From: JACCSI01 sp963815285
Lineage (GTDB): Bacteria > Acidobacteriota > Vicinamibacteria > Vicinamibacterales > UBA2999
Length of the DNA stretch: 64,000 nucleotides
Reading direction: 5' to 3'
NCBI GenBank assembly: GCA_963815285.1
Contig: CAWFGB010000004.1
Location: 558,001 to 622,000, forward strand
Position numbers and translations under genes: made by a program. The notes under the pieces are model-generated. The model searched no databases. It saw nothing but the letters and a program-made list of their open reading frames with translations, and had not been told where the DNA came from. This document shows, piece after piece, positions 57,625 to 64,000 of the stretch (the first letter of the stretch is position 1; each line of letters opens with the position of its first letter).

Positions 57625-58020
57625 TCACTCCGACGAAATCGTCAGCTTGAACCCGCTCGGATCCGTCACCTCGAACGCACGGCTCCCCCATTGCGTTTCG
57701 TGCGGCTCGGCGTCCAACGCGATACCTGCGGTCTTCGCACGCGCGGCAAGCTCGTCGATGTTCTGCTTCGTCCCGATGAACACGCGCATACCCTGACCCT
57801 TCCCACGATTACGGCCCTTATTCCAGTCGTCCTGGCCGAGCCCGATGCGGTTGTTTCCGGCAATCAGCATCACGCCTTGCAGCTGTCCGGCATCCTCCCA
57901 ACGCTCCTCGACCACGAAGCCGAGACCTTCGTAGAACGACATGCTGGCCTTCAGATCATCCACCGTCAGGCTTGGGACGATACTCACCGCCTGTAGTGCA
58001 GATTCGTGTATGGTCGCCAT
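57625..58020 (-). CDS. VOC/glyoxalase-fold protein
   Basis: 131 residues; the ATG at 58,020 has GGGAGGA five bases upstream, so the longer frame to 58,158 is rejected. Glyoxalase/VOC pattern: SIVPSLTVDDLKASMSFYEGLGFVVEERW, then GVMLIAGNNRIGLGQDDW, and AFEVTDPSGFKLTIS at the end. VOC proteins include glyoxalase I, fosfomycin/bleomycin resistance proteins and dioxygenases; metal ligands are not clear here, so a specific role cannot be given. Confidence 0.85.
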   Translation of the reverse strand: MATIHESALQAVSIVPSLTVDDLKASMSFYEGLGFVVEERWEDAGQLQGVMLIAGNNRIGLGQDDWNKGRNRGKGQGMRVFIGTKQNIDELAARAKTAGIALDAEPHETQWGSRAFEVTDPSGFKLTISSE

Positions 58021-58344
58021 GGCAATCCTCCCTCGCGCGAGCCGCAAGCCTCTAATCATTGCAGTTAAGCGCGGGGCGTCGCCACAGCATCGAGCGATGC
58101 ATTTAACCGACTTTAGATGACTTTTGGGTCCGAGATGCTGGACAAACTGCCAATGCACAGTCTTGCGTCGCCAACCGACCGGCTGTCATGGCTGGCATCG
58201 CACTCGCCGCGTTGGCGTGACCTGCGGCGAGCCTCCAATCCGCTGTCATTCAGTGAATCTGTTTGTGACCGCGCCTGGACTGCAGCGCGCCAACCTGACC
58301 GCTGCTGCGAGGCGTGAGGCCGCCGCTTGACGATGGAGCCGTCA
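58021..58344. other. Intergenic region, no gene supported
   Basis: 324 bases between the VOC gene and the end of the sigma-54 activator gene. Two overlapping short plus-strand frames (58,117-58,330) have no ribosome site or recognisable motif. The VOC promoter should be at the left end. No clear terminator hairpin was found. Confidence 0.4.
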
Positions 58345-59526
58345 TCAGGCCTCGCTCGTAGCCCGCCGACGTGCCTCGGTGAAGTCGCTATACCCGATCA
58401 CATTGCTGGCGCCGACGTGAGCGACGTCGCGGCCCTCTTCGGGTTCAGCCGAGCCGAGTTGCCGAAAGGGTTGGAACGCCACCTGGCAGTCGTGCTTGCG
58501 GAGAAAACTCATGAACCGCTTGTACTCTACCGCTTCGAGGTTGAACCGTTCCGCGACGATCCTGTAGCTGCCGCGCGTCGACTCGAGTCCCCGTCGAATC
58601 AGTTCCCGGAGATCTTCGCGCGTGATATCCCTCTCCATGAAGAGCGGGTAGACCGCATCCCAGAACGACGCACGCTCGACGAGCAGTTGACTCATCAGGG
58701 TGTCTACGACCGGGCGAGGAGTGACCCGGCCGCCACGACGGGCGCGTGCCGCCGTGGGAATCTCCAACGGGAGGTCTTCCGACCGAATCAGCTCGTGCCC
58801 GCTCACCACCAGTCGCTCGACCACGTTGCGCAGTTCGCGGACATTGCCGGGCCAGTCATAGGCGATGAGGGCCCCGAGGGCGTCCGGCGCGATCCGTGGC
58901 GGCGCGGTTCCATGATGTCGTGCGAATATTGCGAAAAAGTGGTCCAGCAACACAGGGACATCCTCGGTCCGCTCGCGCAGTGCAGGCACCGTGATGTGCA
59001 ACACGTTCAAGCGGTAGAACAGATCTTCACGGAAGTGCCCTTCCTGGACCCGCTGACGCAGATCGCGATTGGTGGCGGCGATCACGCGCACGTTGACGCG
59101 TTTCATGACGCCCTCCGAACCAACCTTCTGCAGCTCGCCGAGCTCCATGAACCGCAGCAACAGGCCCTGCATGCGCAGCGTCATCTCACCGACTTCGTCG
59201 AGGAAGACGGTTCCGCGATCGGCCAGTTCCAATGTTCCGGGCTTGTCGCGATAGGCGCCCGTAAATGCACCTTTGACATGGCCAAAGAGTTCGGATTCGA
59301 GCAAGGTCTCGGTGAGGCCAGCGCAGTTGACTGTGGCGAGCGGCTGCGAGGCGCGTGGGCTCAATCGATGGATCGTGTCGGCGACCAGTTCCTTGCCGAC
59401 ACCGCTCTCTCCGGTGATGAGCACCTTGGTGTCGTAGCGGCCGACTCGTACCAGCTCGTCTCTGAGCTGCTGCATCGGTTCACTGGCGCCGATTAACCCT
59501 TCGGTGAGCTGACTAAATGTATTCAT
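58345..59526 (-). CDS. Sigma-54-dependent activator without receiver domain
   Basis: 393 residues. AAA+ domain at about 10-245: Walker A GESGVGKE (39-46), sigma-54 contact loop GAFTGA (86-91), Walker B GTVFLDEV (105-112), sensor region NRDLRQ, and DWPGNVRELRNVVERL. There is no N-terminal receiver, GAF or PAS domain. The C-terminus (about 285-393) has a helix-turn-helix-like region (TRGSYRIVAERFNLEAVEYKRFMSFLRKHDC). It opens sigma-54 promoters by ATP hydrolysis; the signal must come from another protein or from its level. It diverges from a pilus-locus gene and has a sigma-54 promoter match of its own. Confidence 0.9.
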   Translation of the reverse strand: MNTFSQLTEGLIGASEPMQQLRDELVRVGRYDTKVLITGESGVGKELVADTIHRLSPRASQPLATVNCAGLTETLLESELFGHVKGAFTGAYRDKPGTLELADRGTVFLDEVGEMTLRMQGLLLRFMELGELQKVGSEGVMKRVNVRVIAATNRDLRQRVQEGHFREDLFYRLNVLHITVPALRERTEDVPVLLDHFFAIFARHHGTAPPRIAPDALGALIAYDWPGNVRELRNVVERLVVSGHELIRSEDLPLEIPTAARARRGGRVTPRPVVDTLMSQLLVERASFWDAVYPLFMERDITREDLRELIRRGLESTRGSYRIVAERFNLEAVEYKRFMSFLRKHDCQVAFQPFRQLGSAEPEEGRDVAHVGASNVIGYSDFTEARRRATSEA

Positions 59527-59569
59527 TTCGGTGATCGCGGATCCTGTTCGTATGCACTGTCAGCTCACC

Positions 59570-59587
59570 GAGCAAGGGCAACGCCAC
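59570..59587 (-). promoter_or_regulatory. Sigma-54 promoter of the activator gene
   Basis: Minus strand TGGCGTTGCCCTTGCT: GG (59,585-59,584), ten bases, GC (59,573-59,572), matching TGGC...TTGCW with three changes in the variable-tolerant middle. It gives a leader of about 34 bases to the ATG at 59,526. It shares GCCCTTGCTC with the match before the first pilin. Confidence 0.6.
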
Positions 59588-59637
59588 GACTGACGGGCGC
59601 CAACACAGAATTTCCCACTATCTTCAAGCGGCTCGAT

Positions 59638-59651
59638 TTTCCGGCCGGAAA
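59638..59651. promoter_or_regulatory. Perfect palindrome, candidate activator binding site
   Basis: TTTCCGGCCGGAAA, a perfect 14-base palindrome, lies 53 bases from the -24 element of the activator promoter and 122 bases from that of the TonB-like gene. Sigma-54 activators bind such sites upstream of their promoters. The inverted pair GCCAACAC (59,599-59,606) / GTGTTGGC (59,661-59,668) surrounds it. Confidence 0.5.
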
Positions 59652-59771
59652 GTCGCGCGTGTGTTGGCTCGCAGCCGGCGCGCGTGGCCAGCAAACGTCG
59701 CCCCGACGCGCGCGGGCTCGACGAAGGCTGCGACACGCGTGACAGAAGTCTGCGTCTCGGTCACGGAACAC

Positions 59772-59787
59772 TGGCCCACAACATGCA
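59772..59787 (+). promoter_or_regulatory. Sigma-54 promoter match before TonB-like gene
   Basis: TGGCCCACAACATGCA: GG (59,773-59,774), ten bases, GC (59,785-59,786). Three deviations from TGGCACGnnnnTTGCW. The expected start point (about 59,798) lies only four bases before the chosen ATG, so the mRNA would be almost leaderless, which lowers confidence. Confidence 0.4.
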
Positions 59788-59801
59788 AACGAGTCGTTCG
59801 T

Positions 59802-60968
59802 ATGACTCCACCTTTTATCTCCCTCGCTCAGGTGCGAGCCCTCAGGGTTGTCGTCGCGTGGCATGAAGCCATCGCCATCGCCAAACGTTGCTCCGAGCAG
59901 ATCATGTCCACGAGTGCGCGCGCCGGCCTCGACACCTGCGCCATTTCGGTCACCGGTGTCGTCCGAGTCGGCGGAGTATCGACGGAGCCGTTTGCCCACG
60001 ATCCGTTGTTCTCCCTCGCGACAGCGTTGATCGATACAAAGAGCGCACCGGCCGAACTCCTCGCGGTGCTTTCGCGTGCAGACCTGCGCGATCCCGAAAA
60101 GCACGAGGAGCTGATGCGCGAGCTGACGATCTTCAGCCGTCCCGACCCCACGGTCGCGATTGCCGCCGTTGCGGCTCGAGCGCTCGCGAAAGAGGCCGAA
60201 ACTCCCAAACAGAGTGAATTCGAACGGCTGCGTGCCGACGCGATCGCCGCACCGCCGAAAGCGGCGCCGGTCCGGCGTCAGATGCCTCAGCGGCGCGTGC
60301 TGATGGCCGCCGGCGGCCTGGGCGTCATCGTGGCGGCCAGTGCCGCGGTGTGGGCGATGCCGTGGCCCAGCACGGGCTCGTGGCCGAGCGCGCCGGTCCT
60401 CGCCGAGTCGTCGCCACTCACCGCAGTCACGACGACCGTTGATCGACTGCTTGATCGCGGGCTGCAGACGCTTGGCGTCGCGGCCACGGAAACGCCCGCC
60501 GTCGAAAGCCCGGCACCGGCGCCCGCCGCTAGCGTGGAGCGACGCCGAGTCGCAAGGGTCTCCGCTACGAAAGCGTCCAGTGCCGGCATCGAAGCCGAGC
60601 GTCCCGCCCCGGCACGATTCGTCGAGGCCACTTCGCTGGTGCCAGCAACCTTCGAGAGCATCGAGGAAGAGAAGCCGCATCGCATCGACGATGGCGTGTA
60701 CAGCGTCCGGGATCAGGACGTCGAGCCTCCCGCGCTGGCATACCCACAGCTGCCGACCGCGCTCCCTGAGGACGACCGCCTGTCCGGCAGCTACCTCGAA
60801 ATGCTGGTGAGCGAAAGCGGCAGGGTCGAACGAGTCCGCCTGCAGTCACCGCGCAGCACCCTGCACGAGCGGATGCTCGTGTCTGCGGCCAAGGCGTGGC
60901 GCTTCCGTCCGGCGGTCAGAGATGGTGTGCCCGTGAAGTACGTCGCGCGCATCGCTGTGCCGCGCTAG
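59802..60968 (+). CDS. TonB-C-domain protein of the pilus locus
   Basis: 388 residues from the ATG at 59,802. Residues 1-150 are an unrecognised helical domain (FISLAQVRALRVVVAWHEAIAIAKRC). One membrane helix lies at about 167-186 (LMAAGGLGVIVAASAAVWAM). A Pro/Ala/Glu-rich linker follows, and the last 80 residues are a TonB-C-like domain (YPQLPTALPEDDRLSGSYLEML, then VSESGRVERVRLQSP and SAAKAWRFRPAVRDGVPVKY). So a large cytoplasmic part faces a periplasmic TonB domain. No ExbB/ExbD genes are near. Its place before the Tad genes suggests an envelope link with the pilus, which is inference. DUF192 gene follows after eight bases. Confidence 0.8.
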   Translation: MTPPFISLAQVRALRVVVAWHEAIAIAKRCSEQIMSTSARAGLDTCAISVTGVVRVGGVSTEPFAHDPLFSLATALIDTKSAPAELLAVLSRADLRDPEKHEELMRELTIFSRPDPTVAIAAVAARALAKEAETPKQSEFERLRADAIAAPPKAAPVRRQMPQRRVLMAAGGLGVIVAASAAVWAMPWPSTGSWPSAPVLAESSPLTAVTTTVDRLLDRGLQTLGVAATETPAVESPAPAPAASVERRRVARVSATKASSAGIEAERPAPARFVEATSLVPATFESIEEEKPHRIDDGVYSVRDQDVEPPALAYPQLPTALPEDDRLSGSYLEMLVSESGRVERVRLQSPRSTLHERMLVSAAKAWRFRPAVRDGVPVKYVARIAVPR

Positions 60969-60976
60969 GAGGGAGC

Positions 60977-61384
60977 ATGCGTCACTTTCTCACGCCGCTG
61001 TTGCGCAGTACCGAGCCGTGCGGCTTGACCATCGTGCGCACTGGATCGTGGCTGGTCGAGCAGCTCGAGACCGCCCTCGACTCCAAGACCCGAACGAAGG
61101 GCCTGCTCGGGCACGACCGGCTGGCTCTGGATCGCGGCCTGGTCATTGCGCCGACGCAGGGGGTGCACACCTTCGGCATGAAGTTCTCCATCGACATCGT
61201 GGCGGTGAACCGTGAGGGGCGCGTGGTCAAATGCCGCACCCACGTGCCGCCGCGTCGCATCGTCCTTGCGCTTCGCGCCTTTGCGATCGTCGAGCTCGCC
61301 GCCGGCGGCGTCGAACGCGCCGGGTTGCGCGAGGGCGATCAGATCGCCATCGCGCCCGCTGCCAGTCGTCGCCTTCAGGGCTGA
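60977..61384 (+). CDS. DUF192 family protein
   Basis: 135 residues from the ATG at 60,977 (AGGAGGGAG just upstream). DUF192 signature: TRTKGLLGHDRLALDRGLVI, then VHTFGMKFSIDIVAVNREGRVV and ALRAFAIVELAAGGVERAGLREGDQI. No signal peptide, unlike many DUF192 proteins, so it would be cytoplasmic. DUF192 genes often accompany Flp/Tad pilus genes; the role is not known. The last 25 bases of the gene recur twice in the downstream tandem repeats. Confidence 0.85.
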   Translation: MRHFLTPLLRSTEPCGLTIVRTGSWLVEQLETALDSKTRTKGLLGHDRLALDRGLVIAPTQGVHTFGMKFSIDIVAVNREGRVVKCRTHVPPRRIVLALRAFAIVELAAGGVERAGLREGDQIAIAPAASRRLQG

Positions 61385-61756
61385 CTCCTCTCGACCAGGC
61401 GCGTGTCAGTCCATCGCGTCAACCCTCGGCCCTGCTCAAGTTCCCAACCGCCAAGAAGCCCAGTTCAAAGCCCGGTGGTTCGAACGCGCGACGGCCTGAA
61501 CCCTGGGGCCTGGGGCCTGAAGCCACACTTCCCCGTCATATCCCGCTGATGATCCCCCCGCCACCAGTCGTCGCCGTTCAGGGCTGACTCCTCTCGACCA
61601 GACGCGTCAGTCCATCGCGTCAACGCTCTCCACACCGCCACATTTCCCAGTCATATCTGGCAGATGATCGCCCCGCTACCAGTCGTCGCCGTCAGGGCTG
61701 ACTATTCTCGGCCAGACGCGATCCAGTCAACCGCTTCAACGCTCTCCACACCGTCA
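61339..61756. repeat. 115-bp tandem repeats derived from the DUF192 gene end
   Basis: The block around CCAGTCGTCGCC...CAGGGCTGAC occurs at 61,362 (end of the DUF192 gene), 61,564 and 61,679. The last two are exactly 115 bases apart and form two full tandem units (about 61,527-61,641 and 61,642-61,756), each with TCATAT...GATGATC, GACCAGACGCG-like and CAACGCTCTCCACACCG blocks. The heptad array at 61,494-61,525 lies between the first and second copies. No gene is supported in 61,385-61,950. Confidence 0.8.
61494..61525. repeat. Short heptanucleotide repeat (GCCTGGG type)
   Basis: Four and a half units: GCCTGAA, CCCTGGG, GCCTGGG, GCCTGAA, GCC. Same period and core as the arrays near 40.4 and 56.5 kb. 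Confidence 0.7.
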
Positions 61757-61817
61757 CGCTTCATCGGCGTTGCTCGCTGGTGCACATCGCGGTCACGCTC
61801 ATACGCGTCACTCGATG

Positions 61818-61833
61818 CGGCATCGCCCTTGCT
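61818..61833 (+). promoter_or_regulatory. Sigma-54 promoter of the first Flp pilin gene
   Basis: CGGCATCGCCCTTGCT: GG (61,819-61,820), ten bases, GC (61,831-61,832), with perfect GGCA and TTGCT. Start point near 61,844, leader about 107 bases. The core GCCCTTGCTC is the same as in the activator's own promoter. The 115-bp repeats lie directly upstream where activator sites would be expected. Confidence 0.6.
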
Positions 61834-61950
61834 CTAAGAGGGGATGCAACTCAAAACGAGTTTACGAGCGCACAACGTGCTCGTTGCTACTCGGCGAACC
61901 GGGCGCCAGGTAGTCAGCATCTCTCCCCGAAGGACAAGTGGAGTTTGTGC

Positions 61951-62121
61951 ATGAAGAACTTTCTTTTGAAGCTGGTTCGCGAAGACCGTGGTCAGGACGT
62001 TATCGAGTACGTCCTGCTCGCCGCGGGGATCTCGATCGTTGCGATCATCACCATTCCGGCGATCGGCGACGAGGTTGTGGTGCGCTACAACGAAGTGCTC
62101 ACCGCGCTGACGTCGCTCTAA
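61951..62121 (+). CDS. flp: Flp-type (type IVb) pilin
   Basis: 56 residues. GGAG stands eight bases before the ATG. The prepilin site is clear: short basic leader ending G14, then Q-D-V-I-E19-Y20 and the hydrophobic helix VLLAAGISIVAIITIPAIG. TadV would cut after G14, leaving Glu at +5 as required for assembly. It is the first pilin of the Tad locus and has its own sigma-54 promoter match, so it is probably the major subunit. Confidence 0.9.
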   Translation: MKNFLLKLVREDRGQDVIEYVLLAAGISIVAIITIPAIGDEVVVRYNEVLTALTSL

Positions 62122-62138
62122 CCGTCCTCACCAAGGCT

Positions 62139-62172
62139 GGAGAACGTTTGCCGCGATCGGCAAACGTTCTCC
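62139..62172. other. Perfect 15-bp stem-loop between the pilin genes
   Basis: GGAGAACGTTTGCCG (62,139-62,153), loop CGAT, CGGCAAACGTTCTCC (62,158-62,172). It starts 17 bases after the first pilin stop and ends 25 bases before the second pilin start. No U-tract follows, so it is more likely an mRNA-stabilising or attenuating structure than a simple terminator. Confidence 0.75.
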
Positions 62173-62197
62173 GGCCGATCTTTCAGGGGCCACGCGA

Positions 62198-62390
62198 ATG
62201 TTGAAACGATTGTATCTCGAGGAGCACGGCCAGGACGTGATCGAGTACGCGTTGTTGAGCGCGGCCATCGGCATCGCCGGCATCCTCGTGTGGCCGCTCA
62301 TCACGGACGCGATGGCTGTCGCCTACGGAGCTGTTGGACGACAGAACGCAAGACATCTGGGAAGTGCCCGATCCAGGAGCAGGACTATGA
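62198..62390 (+). CDS. Second Flp-type pilin (frame broken at its end)
   Basis: The start gives MLKRLYLEEHGQDVIEYALL with the cut site G11 and Glu/Tyr at +5/+6, then one helix. As sequenced, the frame goes on without stop into the peptidase gene. Removing one G from the GG at 62,336-62,337 changes the tail to DDRTQDIWEVPDPGAGL and a TGA that overlaps the peptidase ATG (ATGA, 62,387-62,390). That ending (W-E-x-P-D-P-G) fits Flp pilins far better than the Arg-rich read-through. The intended protein is therefore about 63 residues. Confidence 0.75.
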
Positions 62391-62899
62391 GCATTGTTGA
62401 AGTTTGTGCGGTGAGTGTCGCGGGCGCGGCGTGTCTGTTCGATCTGAAGAGCGCGCGCATTCCGAACAAGCTCACCTTCGCCGCTGCCGGGCTTGCCGTG
62501 ATCTTCCACGCCGCCGCACCGGAGGGGCAAGGCGCGGGAGCGGCCCTCGCCGGCCTGCTCGCGGGACTAATGGTGTTCATGCCGAACTTCGCGCTCGGCG
62601 CAATGGGCGCCGGCGACGTCAAGTTGATGGCCGCGCTCGGCGCCTGGCTCGGCTGGCAGCCCGCTATTTATATTGCCCTCTACGGCGCCGTCGCCGGCGG
62701 CGTGCTCGCCGTGTTGATTGCGTCGCTGCAGGGCTTCCTCGGGCAGACGCTCCGCAACATCAAGGCCCTGCTCGCTTACTGGTGGGTCGTCGGCATCAAG
62801 CCGCTGCCCGCGCTCACCCTCGAATCGAAGAGCGCGATACGCCTTCCCTATGCGCTGCCCATCGCGGCTGGCCTCGTGGTGACCTTATGGACGCGGTAA
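62387..62899 (+). CDS. tadV: TadV/CpaA prepilin peptidase
   Basis: 170 residues, small A24-type aspartic peptidase of the membrane. The two catalytic Asp are in FDLKSARIPNKLT (D19) and GAGDVKLMAA. About six hydrophobic helices. It lacks the methyltransferase half, as in Tad systems. It cleaves the Flp pilins. The ATG overlaps the restored stop of the second pilin, and its own end overlaps the TadE start by 13 bases. Confidence 0.88.
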   Translation: MSIVEVCAVSVAGAACLFDLKSARIPNKLTFAAAGLAVIFHAAAPEGQGAGAALAGLLAGLMVFMPNFALGAMGAGDVKLMAALGAWLGWQPAIYIALYGAVAGGVLAVLIASLQGFLGQTLRNIKALLAYWWVVGIKPLPALTLESKSAIRLPYALPIAAGLVVTLWTR

Positions 62900-63339
62900 G
62901 CGCTCGTGGTCTGCTCGGCTCGGAGCGCGGCGCCAATGTCATCGAGATGGCCATCGTGCTGCCGCTGTTGCTGCTGCTCATCATGGGGATCCTGGACTTC
63001 GGCTTCCTCTTTCAACGCTACGTGGTCCTCACCAACGCAGCGGTCGAGGGTGCGCGCGTCGCGACGCTGCCGGGGTACTCGGATGCGGACGCGATCGCTC
63101 GTGTGCAGAGCTACGCCGACAACGGCGGAATTTCCGACCCGGTGGACGCCGTCGTCAATGTCGTCGCGCTCCCTGGGGCGGGTGGCGGCACCTGGCCGGG
63201 ACGACAGGTCACGGCAACGCACTTGTACACCTTTCAATACGTCGGGCCCATCGCGGCACTCTTCGGCGGGACCACGCCCGGCTCGATCACGCTGACAGCC
63301 ACTTCCACCATGCGCAGCCAGGTGGCTGCCGCTCCTTAG
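62887..63339 (+). CDS. TadE-like pseudopilin
   Basis: 150 residues from the ATG at 62,887. The N-terminus GLLGSERGANVIEMAIVLPLLLLLIMGI is the TadE pattern: short leader, G-A-N-V-I-E cut site with Glu at +5, then one long helix. The rest (QRYVVLTNAAVEGARVATLPGYSDADAIARVQ) is the standard TadE periplasmic region. Minor pilin for Tad assembly, processed by TadV. Overlaps TadV by 13 bases, so translation is coupled. Confidence 0.88.
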   Translation: MDAVSARGLLGSERGANVIEMAIVLPLLLLLIMGILDFGFLFQRYVVLTNAAVEGARVATLPGYSDADAIARVQSYADNGGISDPVDAVVNVVALPGAGGGTWPGRQVTATHLYTFQYVGPIAALFGGTTPGSITLTATSTMRSQVAAAP

Positions 63340-63353
63340 CAGGACACGAAACT

Positions 63354-64000
63354 ATGAACCGCAACACACGCACCCTGGTCGTTCTGGTCTTATCGGTTGT
63401 TGTCGCAGCTGGCGCGACGCTGTTCGTCTACAGCGCCGTCGCCAACATCCCCGTGCGCGAAGTGGAAGTGAAGAACTACCACGTCGCCGTGGCGGCCAAG
63501 TCGCTGCCGGTCGGCACGATGGTCACGCCGACCGACGTCAGGCTGGTCGCCTGGCCGTCCAGCAACCCAGTCCCCGGCGGCTACAGCACGGTCGAAGAGG
63601 TCGTCAACCGCGGGCTGATCTCGCCGGCCTCGGAGAACGAGCCGCTGACCGAGACGAAGCTGGCGCCCAGGGAAGCGGGCGCCGGGCTGCCGCCGACCAT
63701 CACGGCGGGCATGCGAGCAATCTCGGTCAAGGTCAACGAGGTCATCGGCGTAGCCGGGTTCGTGGTGCCAGGCACCCGCGTCGATGTCGTCGTCACCATC
63801 TCGAAACAGCACGACAGCGTTTCGCGCGTGGTCGTCACCAATGTTCAGGTGCTGACCGCGGGCACGAAATACGACCAGGAGCAGGCGAAGGACGGCAAGC
63901 CGGTCCCGACCACCGTGGTCACGCTGCTAGTAATGCCGGAAGATGCCGAACGCATCGCGCTCGCGTCAACCGAAGGGTCGATCATGCTGACGCTGCGCAA
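63354..64000 (+). CDS. cpaB: CpaB/RcpC pilus assembly protein (cut by window end)
   Basis: At least 215 residues, open at 64,000. ATG with AGGA nine bases upstream. Membrane signal (LVVLVLSVVVAAGATLFVY), SAF domain (VAVAAKSLPVGTMVTPTDVRLVAWP, GLISPASENEPLTETKLA), and the RcpC/CpaB domain with MRAISVKVNEVIGVAGFVVPGTRVDVVVT. CpaB is the inner-membrane/periplasm assembly protein of Flp/Tad pili. Further tad genes should follow outside the window. Confidence 0.9.
   Translation, partial: MNRNTRTLVVLVLSVVVAAGATLFVYSAVANIPVREVEVKNYHVAVAAKSLPVGTMVTPTDVRLVAWPSSNPVPGGYSTVEEVVNRGLISPASENEPLTETKLAPREAGAGLPPTITAGMRAISVKVNEVIGVAGFVVPGTRVDVVVTISKQHDSVSRVVVTNVQVLTAGTKYDQEQAKDGKPVPTTVVTLLVMPEDAERIALASTEGSIMLTLR

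Noticed and set aside
58117..58330. Small plus-strand frames between the VOC gene and the activator
   Set aside because: No ribosome site, no motif, and the two overlap in different frames.
61339..61756. Repeats upstream of the pilin as a CRISPR array
   Set aside because: Units are 115 bases, imperfect and adjacent without spacers, and no cas gene is present.
62198..62899. Genuine pilin-prepilin peptidase fusion
   Set aside because: A single-base correction restores a typical Flp tail and a coupled ATGA junction, which is more likely.

Overview
The window reads as chromosomal DNA of a high-GC, diderm, probably soil-living Acidobacteriota bacterium, most likely of the Vicinamibacteria type. 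This is inferred from family content, not from a marker gene: three large MacB/FtsX-like orphan permeases (ADOP type), one in a PadR-permease unit; three Ser/Thr kinases with C-terminal beta-propellers; a CadC-like winged-helix/TPR regulator; an Oar-like TonB-dependent receptor; and an ECF sigma factor placed before a kinase. I see no rRNA, tRNA, CRISPR array, transposase or phage gene.

Layout. 0.3-5.9 kb: secreted collagen-like protein, Ser/Thr kinase with a TolB-like propeller, exported Fam20/PI4K-fold kinase-like protein, winged-helix/FHA protein. 6-12.2 kb: SDR reductase diverging from a cytochrome P450 / RoxA-like diheme cytochrome c pair, then a VapBC-type module. 12.4-23 kb: Oar-like receptor, a zinc-ribbon/kinase/STAND-NTPase/WD40 protein preceded by its ECF sigma factor, and a CadC/TPR regulator. 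23-29.2 kb: fibronectin-III secreted protein, ADOP permease, receptor remnant, AraC regulator, lipocalin-like protein. 29.2-35.2 kb: tightly packed TolC / membrane-fusion / RND-pump operon. 35.4-42.2 kb: GH13 glycosidase, kinase plus cupin, HAD hydrolase, IspH. 42.3-48.9 kb: one 2,200-residue reading frame that joins a TamB-like protein to a TamA/BamA-like Omp85 barrel. 49.1-56 kb: ADOP, LACTB-like hydrolase, PadR, ADOP. 56.1-58 kb: YCII, MOSC and VOC proteins. 58.3-64 kb: Flp/Tad pilus locus with its own sigma-54 activator, a TonB-like protein, DUF192 protein, two Flp pilins, TadV, TadE and CpaB (cut by the window end).

The most unusual gene is the single-chain TamB-Omp85 protein, which would by itself bridge inner and outer membranes. 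The best regulatory story is the pilus locus: -24/-12 promoter matches sit before the activator, before the TonB-like gene and before the first pilin, and a 14-bp perfect palindrome lies between the two divergent ones.

At least ten single-base frame breaks interrupt genes that otherwise look intact (Oar receptor, STAND kinase, CadC/TPR, GH13, propeller kinase, MOSC, second Flp pilin). Very long frames nearby are unbroken, so these could be assembly indels or real decay; the reader should treat the split genes below as probable single genes. All family assignments come from reading motifs by eye; no database search was run.
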